From the NCBI GenBank assembly GCA_002803225.1, contig NXFV01000923.1, positions 62,001 through 126,000 on the forward strand: a stretch of 64,000 nucleotides of DNA, read 5' to 3'. Both the position numbers and the translations under genes were made by a program. The notes beneath the pieces were generated by a model. The model made no database searches and was not told the origin of the DNA. It saw nothing but the letters and a program-made list of their open reading frames with translations. This document shows positions 37,089-48,420 of the stretch, one piece after another. This stretch comes from Gamarada debralockiae (Eukaryota; Ascomycota; Leotiomycetes; Helotiales; Hyphodiscaceae). Each line of letters opens with the position of its first letter. Position 1 is the first letter of the stretch.

Positions 37089-38085
37089 GTTCGTCAGCTG
37101 GGATCATTGGGATCTTCGTCACATGACATACCTTTCATCGTTAACTCCTTGGAGGTAAACAACAATAATGGTATTGATGTTGAGGCTTTTCCAAGACCAG
37201 CTTGGATATCTGAGAAGTTCAGTCAGACCATTCCACGACTAATTAGGATCATTTGAATTACACATCCCACCTGTTTCGTAACCACAACGGCCATTTGAGT
37301 ACAAGACTCGGCTCCACTGGCTTCGATAGTTAAATCTACGCCAGATCCAAGGTCATGCCTTTCCATAGCGCTGGTCATGAGGTCTGTAGCAAATTTCAGA
37401 GGCTCAACACTCTCTTTTGTTCATTGGGGAGATGATCCCGACGTCTGCGTTGTACTTCACCGCAAAATCAACTTTTGACTGTTCGATATCAAAAGCAATG
37501 ATCTTCTTGACGCCGTACGCTTTCACGGCTGTCATTATGAGTAGCCCCAGTGGGCCACAACCGCTTTGAAGAAATCAGCTTACTTTCTTGAGTACACAAA
37601 AAGGGGTTCGGGGAGACTTACAAAACGGCAACAGTCTGATGAGCTCTCATGTTCGCCCTCCTGCCAAGTTGAACAGCGATTGCCAAGGGCTGCATGCATC
37701 CCGCTTCCTTCCACGAGACGGACTCCGGAAGAGGCACAGTCATATGAGAGGGACATACGAACCACTGCGTCTGCGTCCCATTCTCAGTATAGCCACAATG
37801 CACCAGATTAGCGCATACGTTTGGGAGCCGCGAATACAGAATTCACAACTGATTGCACCGTTAGACCATAATGTAACGACAGTTTTCTCCTAGGTCTGCG
37901 ACTTGGACAAGTCGACCTTCTCTGGGCAAGTGAAGAGTACAGGAGCACCAACTACGAAGTGCGGATCATCAAAGGTACCGGAGCTGAGAAAATTGTTAAT
38001 CCAACTGCCAGCAAGCGAGAGTGAGGAAGAGTCTGATACTTTGGTTGGACACTCAACATTCGGCACATCTTCTAGGTGCTCATGC
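36905..38085 (-). pseudogene. Decayed sorbitol/xylitol-type medium-chain dehydrogenase
   Basis: The minus strand in several frames spells a polyol dehydrogenase: SVSWKEAGCMQPLAIAVQLG, ANMRAHQTVAVL up to a GTAAGT donor, then after an intron GCGPLGLLIMTAVKAYGVKK and IIAFDIEQSKVDFAVKYNAD. Then, in another frame, HDLGSGVDLTIEASGAESCT, next QAGLGKASTSIP and KELTMKG, and finally YPLTKANEAFQAQALRKDIK, ending at a TAA at 36907-36905. Frame changes between these blocks, and stops within the N-terminal zinc region (only GAISCEFCIRGSQTYA is visible), make it non-functional. The coenzyme domain is best preserved. It lies tail to tail with the aldolase and overlaps its last exon. Confidence 0.85.
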
Positions 38086-38157
38086 AAGATATACAGGTTC
38101 TATCTTGCTTTCAATCTGTTCTCGAGATTTCCCTTAGCTATTATGGGGCTCTAAAAT

Positions 38158-39615
38158 CTAGCCCAACGTAATCTGAAGCACAAACTCCTTATTCAAAGGA
38201 TGAGCCCAAATCTTCTCCAAACACAATTTCTTCTCTGTACGAGCCAGCAGCCGCTTCCACTGTCTCTCCGTTCTTTCAGCACCGCCTATCAGCACCGCCA
38301 TCATGATATCAGAAGCCGATCGATATCTTGGTGGATCAGTCTCAGGCATGACGAAGTCCGCAACTAGGATCTTGCTCTTTCCAGGCGTCATAGCTGCTGC
38401 GATTTTGTTCAAGATCGTCACACAGTCTTTGTCTGGCCAATCATGCAGGATACGGCGGAGGAGGTAAAAATCAGCGCCTTCATTCGTCAATTCCACTTCC
38501 CAGATCAAAGTATGAGGGGGGAAGACTTACCTTTCACAGGCTGCCCCTCAAAGAAATCACTTCCCATAAACTCAATTCCCTCCACCGTCTTCCCACCCAT
38601 ATCCTCCATCGTGCTCACCTGATCCTGCACCACAATCCTCCCTTTCAATCCCGGCCATCTCGCGAGGACTTTTTCCATCATATGGCCTTGACCGCCTCCG
38701 ACATCTACGAATATGATTTTCTCATCCTTTAATACCTCGTTGAATGGGAAGGTATCTAAAGTTAGCTCTTGGGTGAACTTACCCCATCCTTCCATCGCGG
38801 AGTGGAATCGAGATCCCATGACTGGCTCTACTGTGTTCATGTACTGAAACAGAGACAGGTCCGTGTTGTGTGCTTTTTGGAATGGTACTTGCAAGGCGGA
38901 ATTGGGGTTTTTGTACCCCTGAGTGCGCCAGACATCAGCGGCTAGAGCTGCACTGCGGAAGCCGGGAGCAGTGCCCATCATCATCAAATCCACCATGGTT
39001 TTATCTCGTAGCGTAGCAGAGTAATGCGTATGCGAGACTCTTCCGGGTGCGGGATTGGTAAAGATGTAGTTTGCGGTCAGAGGAAGCAGAAGTCGTTCTT
39101 CGTGGTTCAAATGTCAGCAAAGCCTTTACTTCAACTAAAGTGCATGTGTTTCCTAACCCAGAAAGTTTGGATCAGCTCCTGATTTCTCAGCAAGTTCTCC
39201 AACTGAGATATCGCCCTCGATCGGGACCAGATTTGGGATATTGAGGTCATTAATTGCCTTCATAGATGCTAGGACGGGTGCCTTTTCCTTAATTAGCACC
39301 ATCCCCGGTGTTTGATTTCAGACTCGATCGCAATCGTACCGCATAGGAAATCGTCATCATCTCCTCAGTAGGATTCACGACCAGAGCCTCAATCCTCCGA
39401 CATGTCTCCGCAAGCGCTTCTCGCACTCCAAATTCACGTGCATCAATTCTTCTCGCAACTGATCCTGTCGGACGAAATCCTTGGCCTGCTTCCTTTTGCG
39501 CACGTGATATTGCCAAATAACTGTCGAGCAAGGAATGCAGACGAGTGGCTGCTTGCTCGATAGTATCTTCTGCTACTGGCGGCGATGTGAGCATTTCTTT
39601 GGATGGATTTGACAT
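38158..39615 (-). CDS. SAM-dependent O-methyltransferase (COMT-like, secondary-metabolism type)
   Basis: Four exons (39615-39340, 39281-39158, 39097-38531, 38477-38158) give 428 aa. The N-terminal dimerisation/winged-helix part includes LVPIEGDISVGELAEKSGAD and NYIFTNPAPGRVSHTHYSA. SAM motif I is IIFVDVGGGQGHMMEKVLAR, and the catalytic-His region is DFYLLRRILHDWPDKDCVTI. Length and motifs match fungal sterigmatocystin-8-O-methyltransferase-like enzymes, which methylate phenolic hydroxyls of polyketides and related aromatics. No polyketide synthase or NRPS lies within the window, so the partner pathway is unknown. The nearby FAD monooxygenase could act in the same pathway, but the two genes do not share a promoter. 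Confidence 0.88.
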
Positions 39616-40506
39616 GTTTAGAAAGTTTTAGAAAGTTTTTTGATGTGATGAAAGCAGTGACGGGATGTGATGAGGTTGGAAGTTGAATTTATGCCTGAAG
39701 TAAGCTATCCGCATTCGAAGTGCTTGGAATGTCAGCTTACGTTATGTGCGATTGGCTACACCGGGGGTTTACGGAGTGCGACGGACGCTCTTGAACCACT
39801 GCGCCAATCAAATATACAGCGTCCGGAAGCTGCACCTTCTTATTTCTACCAGCCGTCTTAGTCAATTCGACCTTCTTAACCTTTGCAATGATAACATCTT
39901 TATAGTTGTTACCAAACTAGCCTGCTTATAGCCAATTGTTCTTATTTCCAACTCCTTTAATTTACTCTTCCCGTTTACCTATCCGTCCATAGCCCGCCCC
40001 GGGGGAGGGCTGCCCGGAGGTTTCTAGCGCATATGCTAAATTCCACGGGGGACCGGTAGACTTCTCCGCCCCCTCATTAGCCCGCCTGCCGAGCCGACCC
40101 ACGACGACCCCCGCCTCGTGCGCCCCCTTCTCCCGTCGATCGCACCGACTTGAGATTTGGGACGGCCTTACAAGTATATGCGGCATTGCTCTTCCCACAA
40201 TAGGTGGCATTCTACCCTTTTCAATGCGCCCCTTAAGCACTTGAGAAGTTTCTCTTAAATAGCCTCTGGATTTATTTCAAGTCCTTTGGGAATTCTAGTG
40301 TAATTTGATGCATGAGCTATTGTTCTTTTCTGCAAATCCCCTTACCCAACGGAGAGAAACAGTAAAGGACTATTTGCGAGTTTTGACTGGTGTTATTATT
40401 CTAGTGGGTATTTACAGCTGTAATTCTTAATCTTCTATAGTCTTCAACAATATTCCAGATTTATCCATTGATCTGGTCTCTGATTTACGAACCCCGCGTT
40501 TCCACC
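39616..40506. other. Intergenic stretch with a sharp GC-rich block
   Basis: Flanks are AT-rich, but about 39985-40160 is strikingly C/G-rich (for example gcccgccccgggggagggct) without a recognisable gene. It precedes the equally GC-rich FAD monooxygenase gene on its 3' side. No RNA gene was recognised. Confidence 0.5.
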
Positions 40507-41775
40507 TCACTGCCCCTCGGGCGGCCCGCCAGCAGCCGCCATCTCCTCGAACATCTTGAACATGTCCGCCATCGCCTGTCCGCCGTTTTCGGACAAAAAC
40601 ATGTCCTTGTTCTTGTCCGTCTCCTCTGCCTTCTCCTTCGCCCGCAACAGCATCGCCTCCTCGTACTTGCGAATCCGCGGCTCGAGTGCCGCCTGCCACG
40701 CGGCTGCGTCCTCGACCTCGGCCTCGGGCACCCCTCCAAGCGCGTGTGCCAGGTCCAGCGAGTCCCACAGCGCTATGTTGACGCCCTCACCGGCCCATGG
40801 CGTCATCAGGTGGGCCGCGTCGCCAACCAGCGTCGCGCTCGTGCGGTGCTCCCAGCGGTGGCCGACGGGGAGCATGTATAGGGGCAAAATGTCGGCAGGG
40901 CTGCCGGGGTTGTCCTTGGTATCCTCGTCGCATGCTGTGGCGAGCAGGTCTTGGAGGGGATCCGCCCACTTGCCGAAGAGCTTGTCGTCGCCCAGCAGCG
41001 TCATCTTGACCTCGGCCGCAGTCTTGCCCTCTAGCCCGGCCGCCTTGGCCCAGTCCTCGTGCGGCGTGCTCACGGCCGCGTACACCCGGATCGAGTCCTG
41101 AGGACCGCGGTGGGTCATAATGCCGTTCCCGCTGCCGAGCGCGTAGAGTGTGCCCGAGCCGTTCAGCTCAACCAGATGTGGGTATTTGGTCGAGGCGTTC
41201 CTCACCGTCACCGTCACATACTGCGCCATACTATAGAAGGGCTTGACATCAGTGAGCAGCTTGCGCACCCGGGACCACGCACCGTCGGCACCGACGACAA
41301 AGTCGTATGTCGCGGTGCTGTTGGCACTGAAGTCGAGCGTGATCTCGGTCGCTCCCGTGGCCGCGTTGTGCGTTTCCCGTACGGCCGTGACCTTGTGATT
41401 CCACTTGACAAAGTCCGAGGGGACGTTCTCGACAAGTAAGTTGGTGAGTGCGTTGCGTGGGATTTCCGGGCGGGACGCGAGCTCGCCCTCGTCAGTGTGC
41501 AGCACATCGCCCTGGGGGTTGAGGACGCGGCACGCCTCGGAGCAGTCGCCTATGGCCGCCTGGAAGCCGTCCCACAGGCCACACTCGCGCATCACCCTCA
41601 GCCCAGACTCCTCGTGCAGATCCAGCATGCCGGACGGTTCGGCAAGCTCCTGTGGGGTCGGTTTGCTGCGCAACTCATAAATCGTGGGGCAGATGCCGCG
41701 TTGCTGCAATAGCAGACCAAGTGCTAGGCCCGAGGGTCCGCCACCAACGATGGCAATCCGGGGTCGAAAAGGCAT
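40507..41775 (-). CDS. TetX-like FAD-dependent monooxygenase
   Basis: A single exon of 422 aa. The FAD Rossmann motif is IAIVGGGPSGLALGLLLQQR at the N-terminus. The DG motif is FVVGADGAWSRVRKLL, and the GD motif LVGDAAHLMTPWAGEGVNIA is in the C-terminal third. This is the class A flavoprotein hydroxylase fold, closest in wording to TetX/salicylate-hydroxylase-like fungal enzymes that hydroxylate aromatic or polycyclic substrates using NAD(P)H and O2. Codon third positions are overwhelmingly G or C, unlike the aldolase and methyltransferase beside it, and there is no intron, both suggestive of transfer from a GC-rich source. The C-terminus ends in a low-complexity Met/Glu/Ala stretch. Substrate unknown. 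Confidence 0.88.
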   Translation of the reverse strand: MPFRPRIAIVGGGPSGLALGLLLQQRGICPTIYELRSKPTPQELAEPSGMLDLHEESGLRVMRECGLWDGFQAAIGDCSEACRVLNPQGDVLHTDEGELASRPEIPRNALTNLLVENVPSDFVKWNHKVTAVRETHNAATGATEITLDFSANSTATYDFVVGADGAWSRVRKLLTDVKPFYSMAQYVTVTVRNASTKYPHLVELNGSGTLYALGSGNGIMTHRGPQDSIRVYAAVSTPHEDWAKAAGLEGKTAAEVKMTLLGDDKLFGKWADPLQDLLATACDEDTKDNPGSPADILPLYMLPVGHRWEHRTSATLVGDAAHLMTPWAGEGVNIALWDSLDLAHALGGVPEAEVEDAAAWQAALEPRIRKYEEAMLLRAKEKAEETDKNKDMFLSENGGQAMADMFKMFEEMAAAGGPPEGQ

Positions 41776-42563
41776 TTTGCATATATATGTATAAGAGAGA
41801 TAGAGAAATAGAGAGAGGAAGAGAGAGAGAGAGAGTGTGTGCGTGTATTTTTTGATCTATATATATAGGTTAATAGGCCTGTAGCTTTCAATACTCTAGG
41901 GGTAATAAGAATATGTATGTATGGTTAGTCGGGCCCTCGGGGATGCTTCCGGGTTCTCGGGCATTCTCGTCTTAGCCTTGACTGTTTCGAGACTAGTGTC
42001 AATGTTTTTTCGGGCCCGACTGAGGCCGGCTTGCTGCCACAGATATCGTCAGCCTCAAATGTGGCTGAGGATACCCACTGAACAGGCTGAAGTTCCATAC
42101 AGGGCCCGGCAGATTGCGATCACGCCAAATATATGAGAGTCCTTAGCGAATGAAAGACGTCCGGGCCAAACTTGGCCAGTCTGTGGCGTGGTTCAATTGG
42201 TGTAAGGTGAACGTCTTTATCCGAAAGACTCGCCAATCACAATTAGATAAACCTAATGTCTGGCTAATGGGCTTGATGCAGCTGCACTAAATACAGACAT
42301 GTGCAAAAACACTTCAGCGGCTTTGTGAGTTTATGTTGCCTACCCATTCATGACTGGCCATCTTGGACCCGATGATTCGCTTCCGGAAGGGGGGCGGCGG
42401 GCAGGAATTCGAGAACCTGTTCAATGAAAGTGATGGATGAAGTTTCTTTCATACAAGTACAATCCTTGGATCGTTGGTTTCTTGCTAGTACGATACATAG
42501 ATGAGCCAGTTGAATATTTCGAATAACATCTCGAGTGCATGACATCGACTGAACGGTGGCAAG
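41776..42563. repeat. Intergenic with a compound microsatellite at the monooxygenase 5' end
   Basis: From about 41780 to 41850 run AT, GA and GT dinucleotide repeats, starting only a few bases upstream of the FAD monooxygenase ATG. The rest up to 42563 shows no gene. Confidence 0.65.
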
Positions 42564-43067
42564 ATGAGCGGATATGATTCGAGGAACAGCTTCATGGACG
42601 GAGGGAACTATGGGTCTTCTAGTTCGATGTCAAACAAAGGGAAGACAAAAGCGATCCCACCGCCAGTAAATCCAATACAATTCGGACGTATCTCCGACCC
42701 AGATGCACCCCAGAGCAGTGAAGCCTCGTCGTCACATTGCAAGATGACCCAAGGTAGCTCGAGCAATAATAAGTCACAGTTCACACAGGTGATAGGCGGA
42801 AGATATGAGAGGAGCGGAGGTCGAGGCTCAATGACATGGCGTTCAATAACAACATTTCTCGGAGTGTCAGTTCGCATAAGAGTTAAGCCGCAGGCGAAGT
42901 TCCAGGTCAATGATATAAGCGGTGTGTTTGGTGTTTCAAAGGAGTACTGTATCTCTCAGAAGTTCAATCCGCAATTCCTGCCATCCGCTTCCTATCTTCC
43001 ACTTGGAAGATCCGCCTCTCACAAAGCTCAAAATCACCCTTCCGCCCGTTGGTGGACAACTCGTTAA
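42564..43067 (+). CDS. Hypothetical protein, small, Ser-rich (uncertain)
   Basis: An ATG-initiated frame of 167 aa. The first 75 residues are Ser/Asn/Gly-rich and look disordered (MSGYDSRNSFMDGGNYGSSS). The second half is basic with RSITTFLGVSVRIRVKPQAK. No family recognised. It lies convergent to the 3' end of PRP22 with only about 70 bp between stops. It could be a young gene or chance; nothing beyond composition and the ATG supports it. Confidence 0.3.
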   Translation: MSGYDSRNSFMDGGNYGSSSSMSNKGKTKAIPPPVNPIQFGRISDPDAPQSSEASSSHCKMTQGSSSNNKSQFTQVIGGRYERSGGRGSMTWRSITTFLGVSVRIRVKPQAKFQVNDISGVFGVSKEYCISQKFNPQFLPSASYLPLGRSASHKAQNHPSARWWTTR

Positions 43068-43136
43068 TTAGATCAGGCAAACTTCATACTGGAATGGTAT
43101 CTCAAATTCTGCTCCTCAGTACCATATCTATGAGAC

Positions 43137-46100
43137 CTAACCCCACGTCCCACCACCACCACCCCTCCCCTGCCTCTTCTGCGCAGACAACCTCCAATCA
43201 TCCTCCGCAGCAAACTTATTATATAACGGCTGAATCCTCTCCGCCTTCTTCCGCTTACTCAACTTATCCGTCGGCGCAACCTTAAAGAACGTAGGTGCCG
43301 CCGAAACGAGCCATTTCGGGTCGATCGAGGTCGTGCAGTGCATGTATTCCTTGCTTGTTAAGACAAGGGTATGGTATATGACCCATTCGGCTTGTTCTGA
43401 GATATGTTAGCTTTATTGTCTGAGAAGAATGAAAGGGGTGTGGGAAGGGGAGAGATGTGTTGATCACGTGCTTGCTTGGGAAGTGGCGGGGTAGGGTGTA
43501 CTTACTGCCAAAGAGAGCAGAGGAAGGATGGAGGTAGACTGGCGTCTGTTCAATGAGCGTCTTATATCCCTCCTGCGGATCCTTCCTCGCTGAATTCCTG
43601 AAAAATCCACTGCAAAGAGCTTGTCGCACCTTATCCGTTGCCCGTCCACAACTCACGATGGGATGTTTATACCGCTCCATAATCTTGACCAATTGATCCC
43701 TGACATCTTTCGCCCGACGCATCGACCGTGCTTGGATGAAGTTCTCAAAACACCATGGATTCGCATACTTATTTTGTTTCCAGCCATTGTAGACGTTGAG
43801 AAGAGTAAGATGATCGCCGTGCGGATCGTGGAACTTGGCTTTCTTTTGATCGGCTTGCGTTTGCTTTTCTTTGGGGCGGTAGAAGACTGTGGGAAGGGAG
43901 AGCATGGCGACGACGGTGAGGATTTCTTCACTGCAGCCAAGGTCGACACTCGCGATGACTGTTTTGGCCAAGCCGGGCTCCATGGGAAAATCGGCCATTT
44001 TGCGACCCAGACGTGTTAGGAGACCTTCGTCGTCTAAGGCTGAGAGGGCATAGAGCTCTTCGAGGGCTGTAAGCATGGTATTCGTAGGAGGGGGATCTAG
44101 GAAGTCGAAATGCAGTAGGTCATTGATACCCATTGCCTTAAGCATGAGAATTGTAAGCGATAGGTTTTGGCGCTGGATTTCTGGGATTGAAGTAGGGAGC
44201 ATTTCAGATTGGAATGCAGCTTCGGTGTAGAGACGGAAACATTTTCCAGGACCCGTTCTACCAGCACGACCTGCACGTTGCTTGGCCTGGGCTTGTGAGA
44301 TGGGTGTGACGACCAGAGAGTCCATGCCCAGTTTTGGATCGTATGCGTTTTGTTTGACAAATCCAGGATCGATGACATAGTAGATGTGATCAATAGTGAT
44401 AGACGTTTCAGCAATGTTGGTTGCGATAACGACCTTTCGGCTTCCGGGTGGGGCTGGCTCGAAGATCTTGCTCTGCATCTCACTGGGTAGTGCGGAGTAC
44501 ACAGGGAGAATGATCAGCTCTGGAACGCTTGGTCCAAGAGCTTTCATACGCTCGAACAGGATTTCGCAACTCGTGTCGATTTCTTCTTGTCCGGTCAAGA
44601 AAAGAAGGATATCTCCAGGAGGCTCAGTCAAGTGGATCTGCATAACCGTTACGAGTGCGGCATCGAGATAATCGGATTCTGGTTCCTTGGAATACATGAT
44701 CTCGACTGGGAAGGTTCGTCCCGGGATCGAGAAAATCGGACACTCGTTGAAATATGCCGAGAATTTGTCGGCATCCAATGTCGCGGAGGTGACAATGACT
44801 CGCATGTCGGGTCGTCGCTTCAAGGTCTTCTTCAGCAACGCGAAGAGAACATCAGTAGCGATGGTACGCTCGTGAGCCTCATCCAACATGATAACCGAGT
44901 ATCTCTTGAGTTCGGGATCCATGAGGATCTCTCTTTGTAACATGCCGTCAGTCATGTATTTGATTTTTGTTGCGGGACTCGTCATGTCTTCAAATCGGAT
45001 TGTGTACCCAACTTCTTGACCCAGCTCGCAGCCGACTTCCTCTGACACACGTTTCGCCACGGACATTGCAGCCACACGGCGCGGCTGCGTACATCCGACG
45101 ATGCCATTATCAGCAAAGCCAGCCTCACAGAGATATTGAGTAAGTTGTGTTGTTTTTCCGGAACCCGTATCTCCAACCACAATCAGGAGTTGGTTTTCTT
45201 GAACAGCCTTAATGAGCTGGGATCGGAATTTGTAGACAGGAAGCGATTCTCTCTGTTGCTTGATCGTCATATCCGTTCTCCGTCCAAACGATTGCTCTTT
45301 GTTCTGCGTGGCTCGTTTCCACTCTGGAATGGTATCGTTGGACGGAGCTGGCTTAATGGCACGTAATTCGCTTGCAAATTTCCTCTCGTCTGGTGCAGTC
45401 ATTGGATCTTGCCATTGCGCTGATAAGTCGACCTTCGAGCCTTCCTCGGCAGCCTTGTCTTGTGCTTCTTGTTGCCTCAGCTCTCGTCGATCCTTTGCCA
45501 AGGTAGTTCCTGCCATAGCAGCACGGTTCATCGAACCGTCTGGTGCCTTGATGACTCTGATTGGCGACAGTTCTAAGGATTGCTTCGTTTGACCTGCTAA
45601 GAACGGGGGCTCGTCTTCTCGAATTTCGATATCAACGTCTTCCTCAAGCTCCATCTCGCCTTCGCCATTCAACGTAGCATGGTAGTCCTCATCTAAATCT
45701 GGATAGTCTGAGGCCTTTGCCACACCTGAAGCGATGAGCTGACGAATTTCCCATCGTTCTGGGGAAGTCATCCGCTTCTTGTTCTTCCGAGAGACTTGTG
45801 AATCTGCAAAAGCTGGCGCTTTGTCATCGATCAGGCCGTATTCGTCCTTACTACCTCCCAGTCGCTCCATGTTAGCACCGGACTGTATTCTCGCCTGTGG
45901 TGCCATGTCTCTTCCCGTTTCTTGGTCTACATCCTTCATCGAAAGCCCAATTCTTGAACCTTCAATTTTGACAACCTTGACCTTGACTGACTGACCCCTG
46001 GAAACTAAGTCGGAGGGGTGGTTCACTCGCTGGCCTTCTACCAAGGCGGACACATGTACAAGTCCATCCACCTTGCCCCTGACTCCATGTATGTTGACGA

Positions 46101-46854
46101 AAGCTCCAAAATCCTTGACACCTGTGACATGACCATCGTAGACCTTGTAGAGTATGGGTTCGTCATCAATTTCTGGGGTAGGAGGGCGTCGAAACCGGTC
46201 TTCTTCGTCTCTTCCCCGTCGACTCTTGTGGCCATTCCGTGAACGGCCGTAATCATCATCGTCTTCGTAGCCATTTCTCCGTCGCCGTCTGGTATCCTCC
46301 ACCGATCTCGACCTCGACCTGTACTTGTCCTTCCGACTTCGTTGTCTGTCGTAATCATCATCCGGACTTCGACTTCGTTTCCTGCTTGGCCTTTCAGAAT
46401 TCGCAGCCTTCGTCTGCCCCAGTCCTTCAAGCAGCGCAAACGTCTCGTCAATCGCATCAGTCCCCAATGCGCCGTTTCCATTCGCAGACTCCTCCGCAAC
46501 ATCATTTTCCCATAGGATCTCCTTGTCAGGCAGTGCGAGTCCTTTAAACACCTTCGTCTTCTCTTGTGCTCTGCTGCTCGATCCATTCTCAGCCTGCGAT
46601 CCATTCGCTCTCGCATGCTTGAACTTGGGATGCATAGTCCTGACCAGGCGATCTATACTCTCGATCAAACTCTGCGGAAACTCTGCGCCCATCTCCTCCA
46701 TCTTCTTCTGGAACTCCTCCAAGGACTTGCATTCTGTTTGTTGTGCAATCACGAACTCGGCGAGGGTTTTGTCTTTGATCCCAAGATGATTCTCCAACTC
46801 AGAGGTCACTTTCGAGACCAAGGAGAGAAGTTCGAGGGATTCAAAGTCGTCCAT
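43137..46854 (-). CDS. PRP22: DEAH-box splicing helicase Prp22 (DHX8)
   Basis: Exon 1 at 46854-43506 and exon 2 at 43396-43137, with a 109-nt intron near the 3' end, give 1202 aa. An N-terminal helical segment is followed by an RS-like Arg/Ser/Asp-rich stretch. An S1 RNA-binding domain lies at about 233-312 ([20 protein letters not shown]). The helicase core follows: [10 protein letters not shown] near 563, DEAHERT near 660, [11 protein letters not shown] near 688, and [17 protein letters not shown]. The ratchet and OB-fold follow. Prp22 drives mRNA release from the spliceosome after exon ligation. The last exon ([20 protein letters not shown]) is needed to complete the OB-fold; without splicing, exon 1 reads into an unrelated tail. 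Confidence 0.95.
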
Positions 46855-47261
46855 GGCCGGTTCAGGTTGTGATGTGGAGGAAGTTGTCTTTCGGAAAGTT
46901 CTTCAAGGCTCATAAGTACTTTTTGCGCCTCCGCCTCGCGCAAGGCAGAATTGCGCTAGCCGTTTACGGCAATCACCCAACACCGAAGAGAAGTCTGGAC
47001 CACATCTCCTCCTTTAGTAATACGACTTGGAGATGACTCGACTGCTTCCTATTTCAATCACAATTCCTGTTTCGGCTCCGACCACCCGCATATCCGAAAA
47101 CTTGATCCCACATGCGTGGTACTCAGGTTTGGCTTCATCAGTCACGTGATACGTAGTGGCTGGGCTCAGCCTCGCCCACCTTCAAAGCTCTGAGACCTGT
47201 TGCCTGTTCATCCAATCTCGATACATAAAGGCTTCGCATGTAGCGTCAAGTTTGTCACCGC
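46855..47261. promoter_or_regulatory. Divergent intergenic region between PRP22 and the F-box-like gene
   Basis: 406 bp between two start codons facing away from each other. Both promoters should lie here. No specific motif was assigned. Confidence 0.5.
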
Positions 47262-48197
47262 ATGTCAGATTCTGCTACTCTAAACTCATCTACTACACCC
47301 GCATCAGCGACGATACTCGTCGAACGCCGTAGTGTTCCTGTCAACATGCCCAAACCCCACCGTGCGGTGCCTCAGCGAGATCTAAAAGTCAAACCTTCCT
47401 TGTTCGAAACCTTACCGGGCGAAATTCGGAATCAAATATTTGAGCTTTGCATCCACAATGCTCTGAAACCCATCAAGGTGGCCCAATGGTCGACAACAAA
47501 ACCTCCAGCAAAGGGCATGGAGCTCTCAATTCTACCTCAATGGCATGGCCCAGTACGTATGCGCATGAGCGGCATTGGCCCTCTTCAGTTATTATTCGTA
47601 AACAAACGAATAAACGATGATCTTGCAAGTCTCGTCTACTCCAAAGTCGACAATTTACGCATCGGCGGTTACATATTACAATACCCCAACGAGGACCCGT
47701 TATTGCGTTGGCACTTGCTATATCCCCTACTGATGAATCCACACATATCTCAATTCACAAAAAGCATCAAGCTCAAACTACCCTCGATACGAGACGACTT
47801 GCACCGCCGGAATGATAGCTTGAGGGGATTCAGCGTCACAGGATTCACGAACCAGGAAAGGTCACCAAAGTTTGATGCCATCATGTCTGTGATTCCCGGC
47901 CTTGTGGAAAGTCTGAAAAGATTTGAGTCTCTAGTAAGCCTGGAGATTACTATAACAGCCGAGATGGCAAGCCCTCCAGACCTCGAACCGCTATTGCCGC
48001 TGTACGATATCTGTGGTACGCTGACGAATGTTGTTTTCATCGACCCTCGAGAGTACTTCGGGATCAATGTCAATTCCTACAGTACATGGTGGCAGTGGAC
48101 AGAAAGGTGGGATTTGGCGTGGACGGAAAAGTGGGATTTGGCATGGAAGGACTGTCTGATACGGAATGGGAGACAGCGTGAGAGCAACTACGGCTAG
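47262..48197 (+). CDS. F-box-like fungal protein
   Basis: A single exon of 311 aa. After a Ser/Thr-rich N-terminus comes PSLFETLPGEIRNQIFELCI, the F-box/2EXR-like helix pair of a large fungal family in which the motif recruits SCF ubiquitin ligases or is of unknown role. Further down is LLFVNKRINDDLASLVYSKV, the usual 'cvNrqi..e....ly' element of this family. Near the end WDLAWTEKWDLAWKD is a direct duplication of an 8-residue unit. Such proteins are numerous, fast-evolving and often near transposons, as here. Partner unknown. Confidence 0.7.
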   Translation: MSDSATLNSSTTPASATILVERRSVPVNMPKPHRAVPQRDLKVKPSLFETLPGEIRNQIFELCIHNALKPIKVAQWSTTKPPAKGMELSILPQWHGPVRMRMSGIGPLQLLFVNKRINDDLASLVYSKVDNLRIGGYILQYPNEDPLLRWHLLYPLLMNPHISQFTKSIKLKLPSIRDDLHRRNDSLRGFSVTGFTNQERSPKFDAIMSVIPGLVESLKRFESLVSLEITITAEMASPPDLEPLLPLYDICGTLTNVVFIDPREYFGINVNSYSTWWQWTERWDLAWTEKWDLAWKDCLIRNGRQRESNYG

Positions 48198-48420
48198 GGA
48201 AGAGAAGTAATTACCTTTGAAACCAACCGATATAGCTCCTGTAACGGAAAAATGACTCGGAATATATGAACAAGTAACCAATTATCCAGACGGAAATTCC
48301 CGCAATCCTAAGGCAGTTTTTGAGAGGCGTGGATGAATGCCTCGACGAAATATCACAATAACCTCAATAGTTCAAATTATCTGAATGATTGACGACCAGA
48401 CTCCGACACATGGGTCGCGA
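48198..48420. other. 3' flank of the F-box-like gene
   Basis: Short spacer before the MITE-like element; nothing recognised. Confidence 0.4.
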
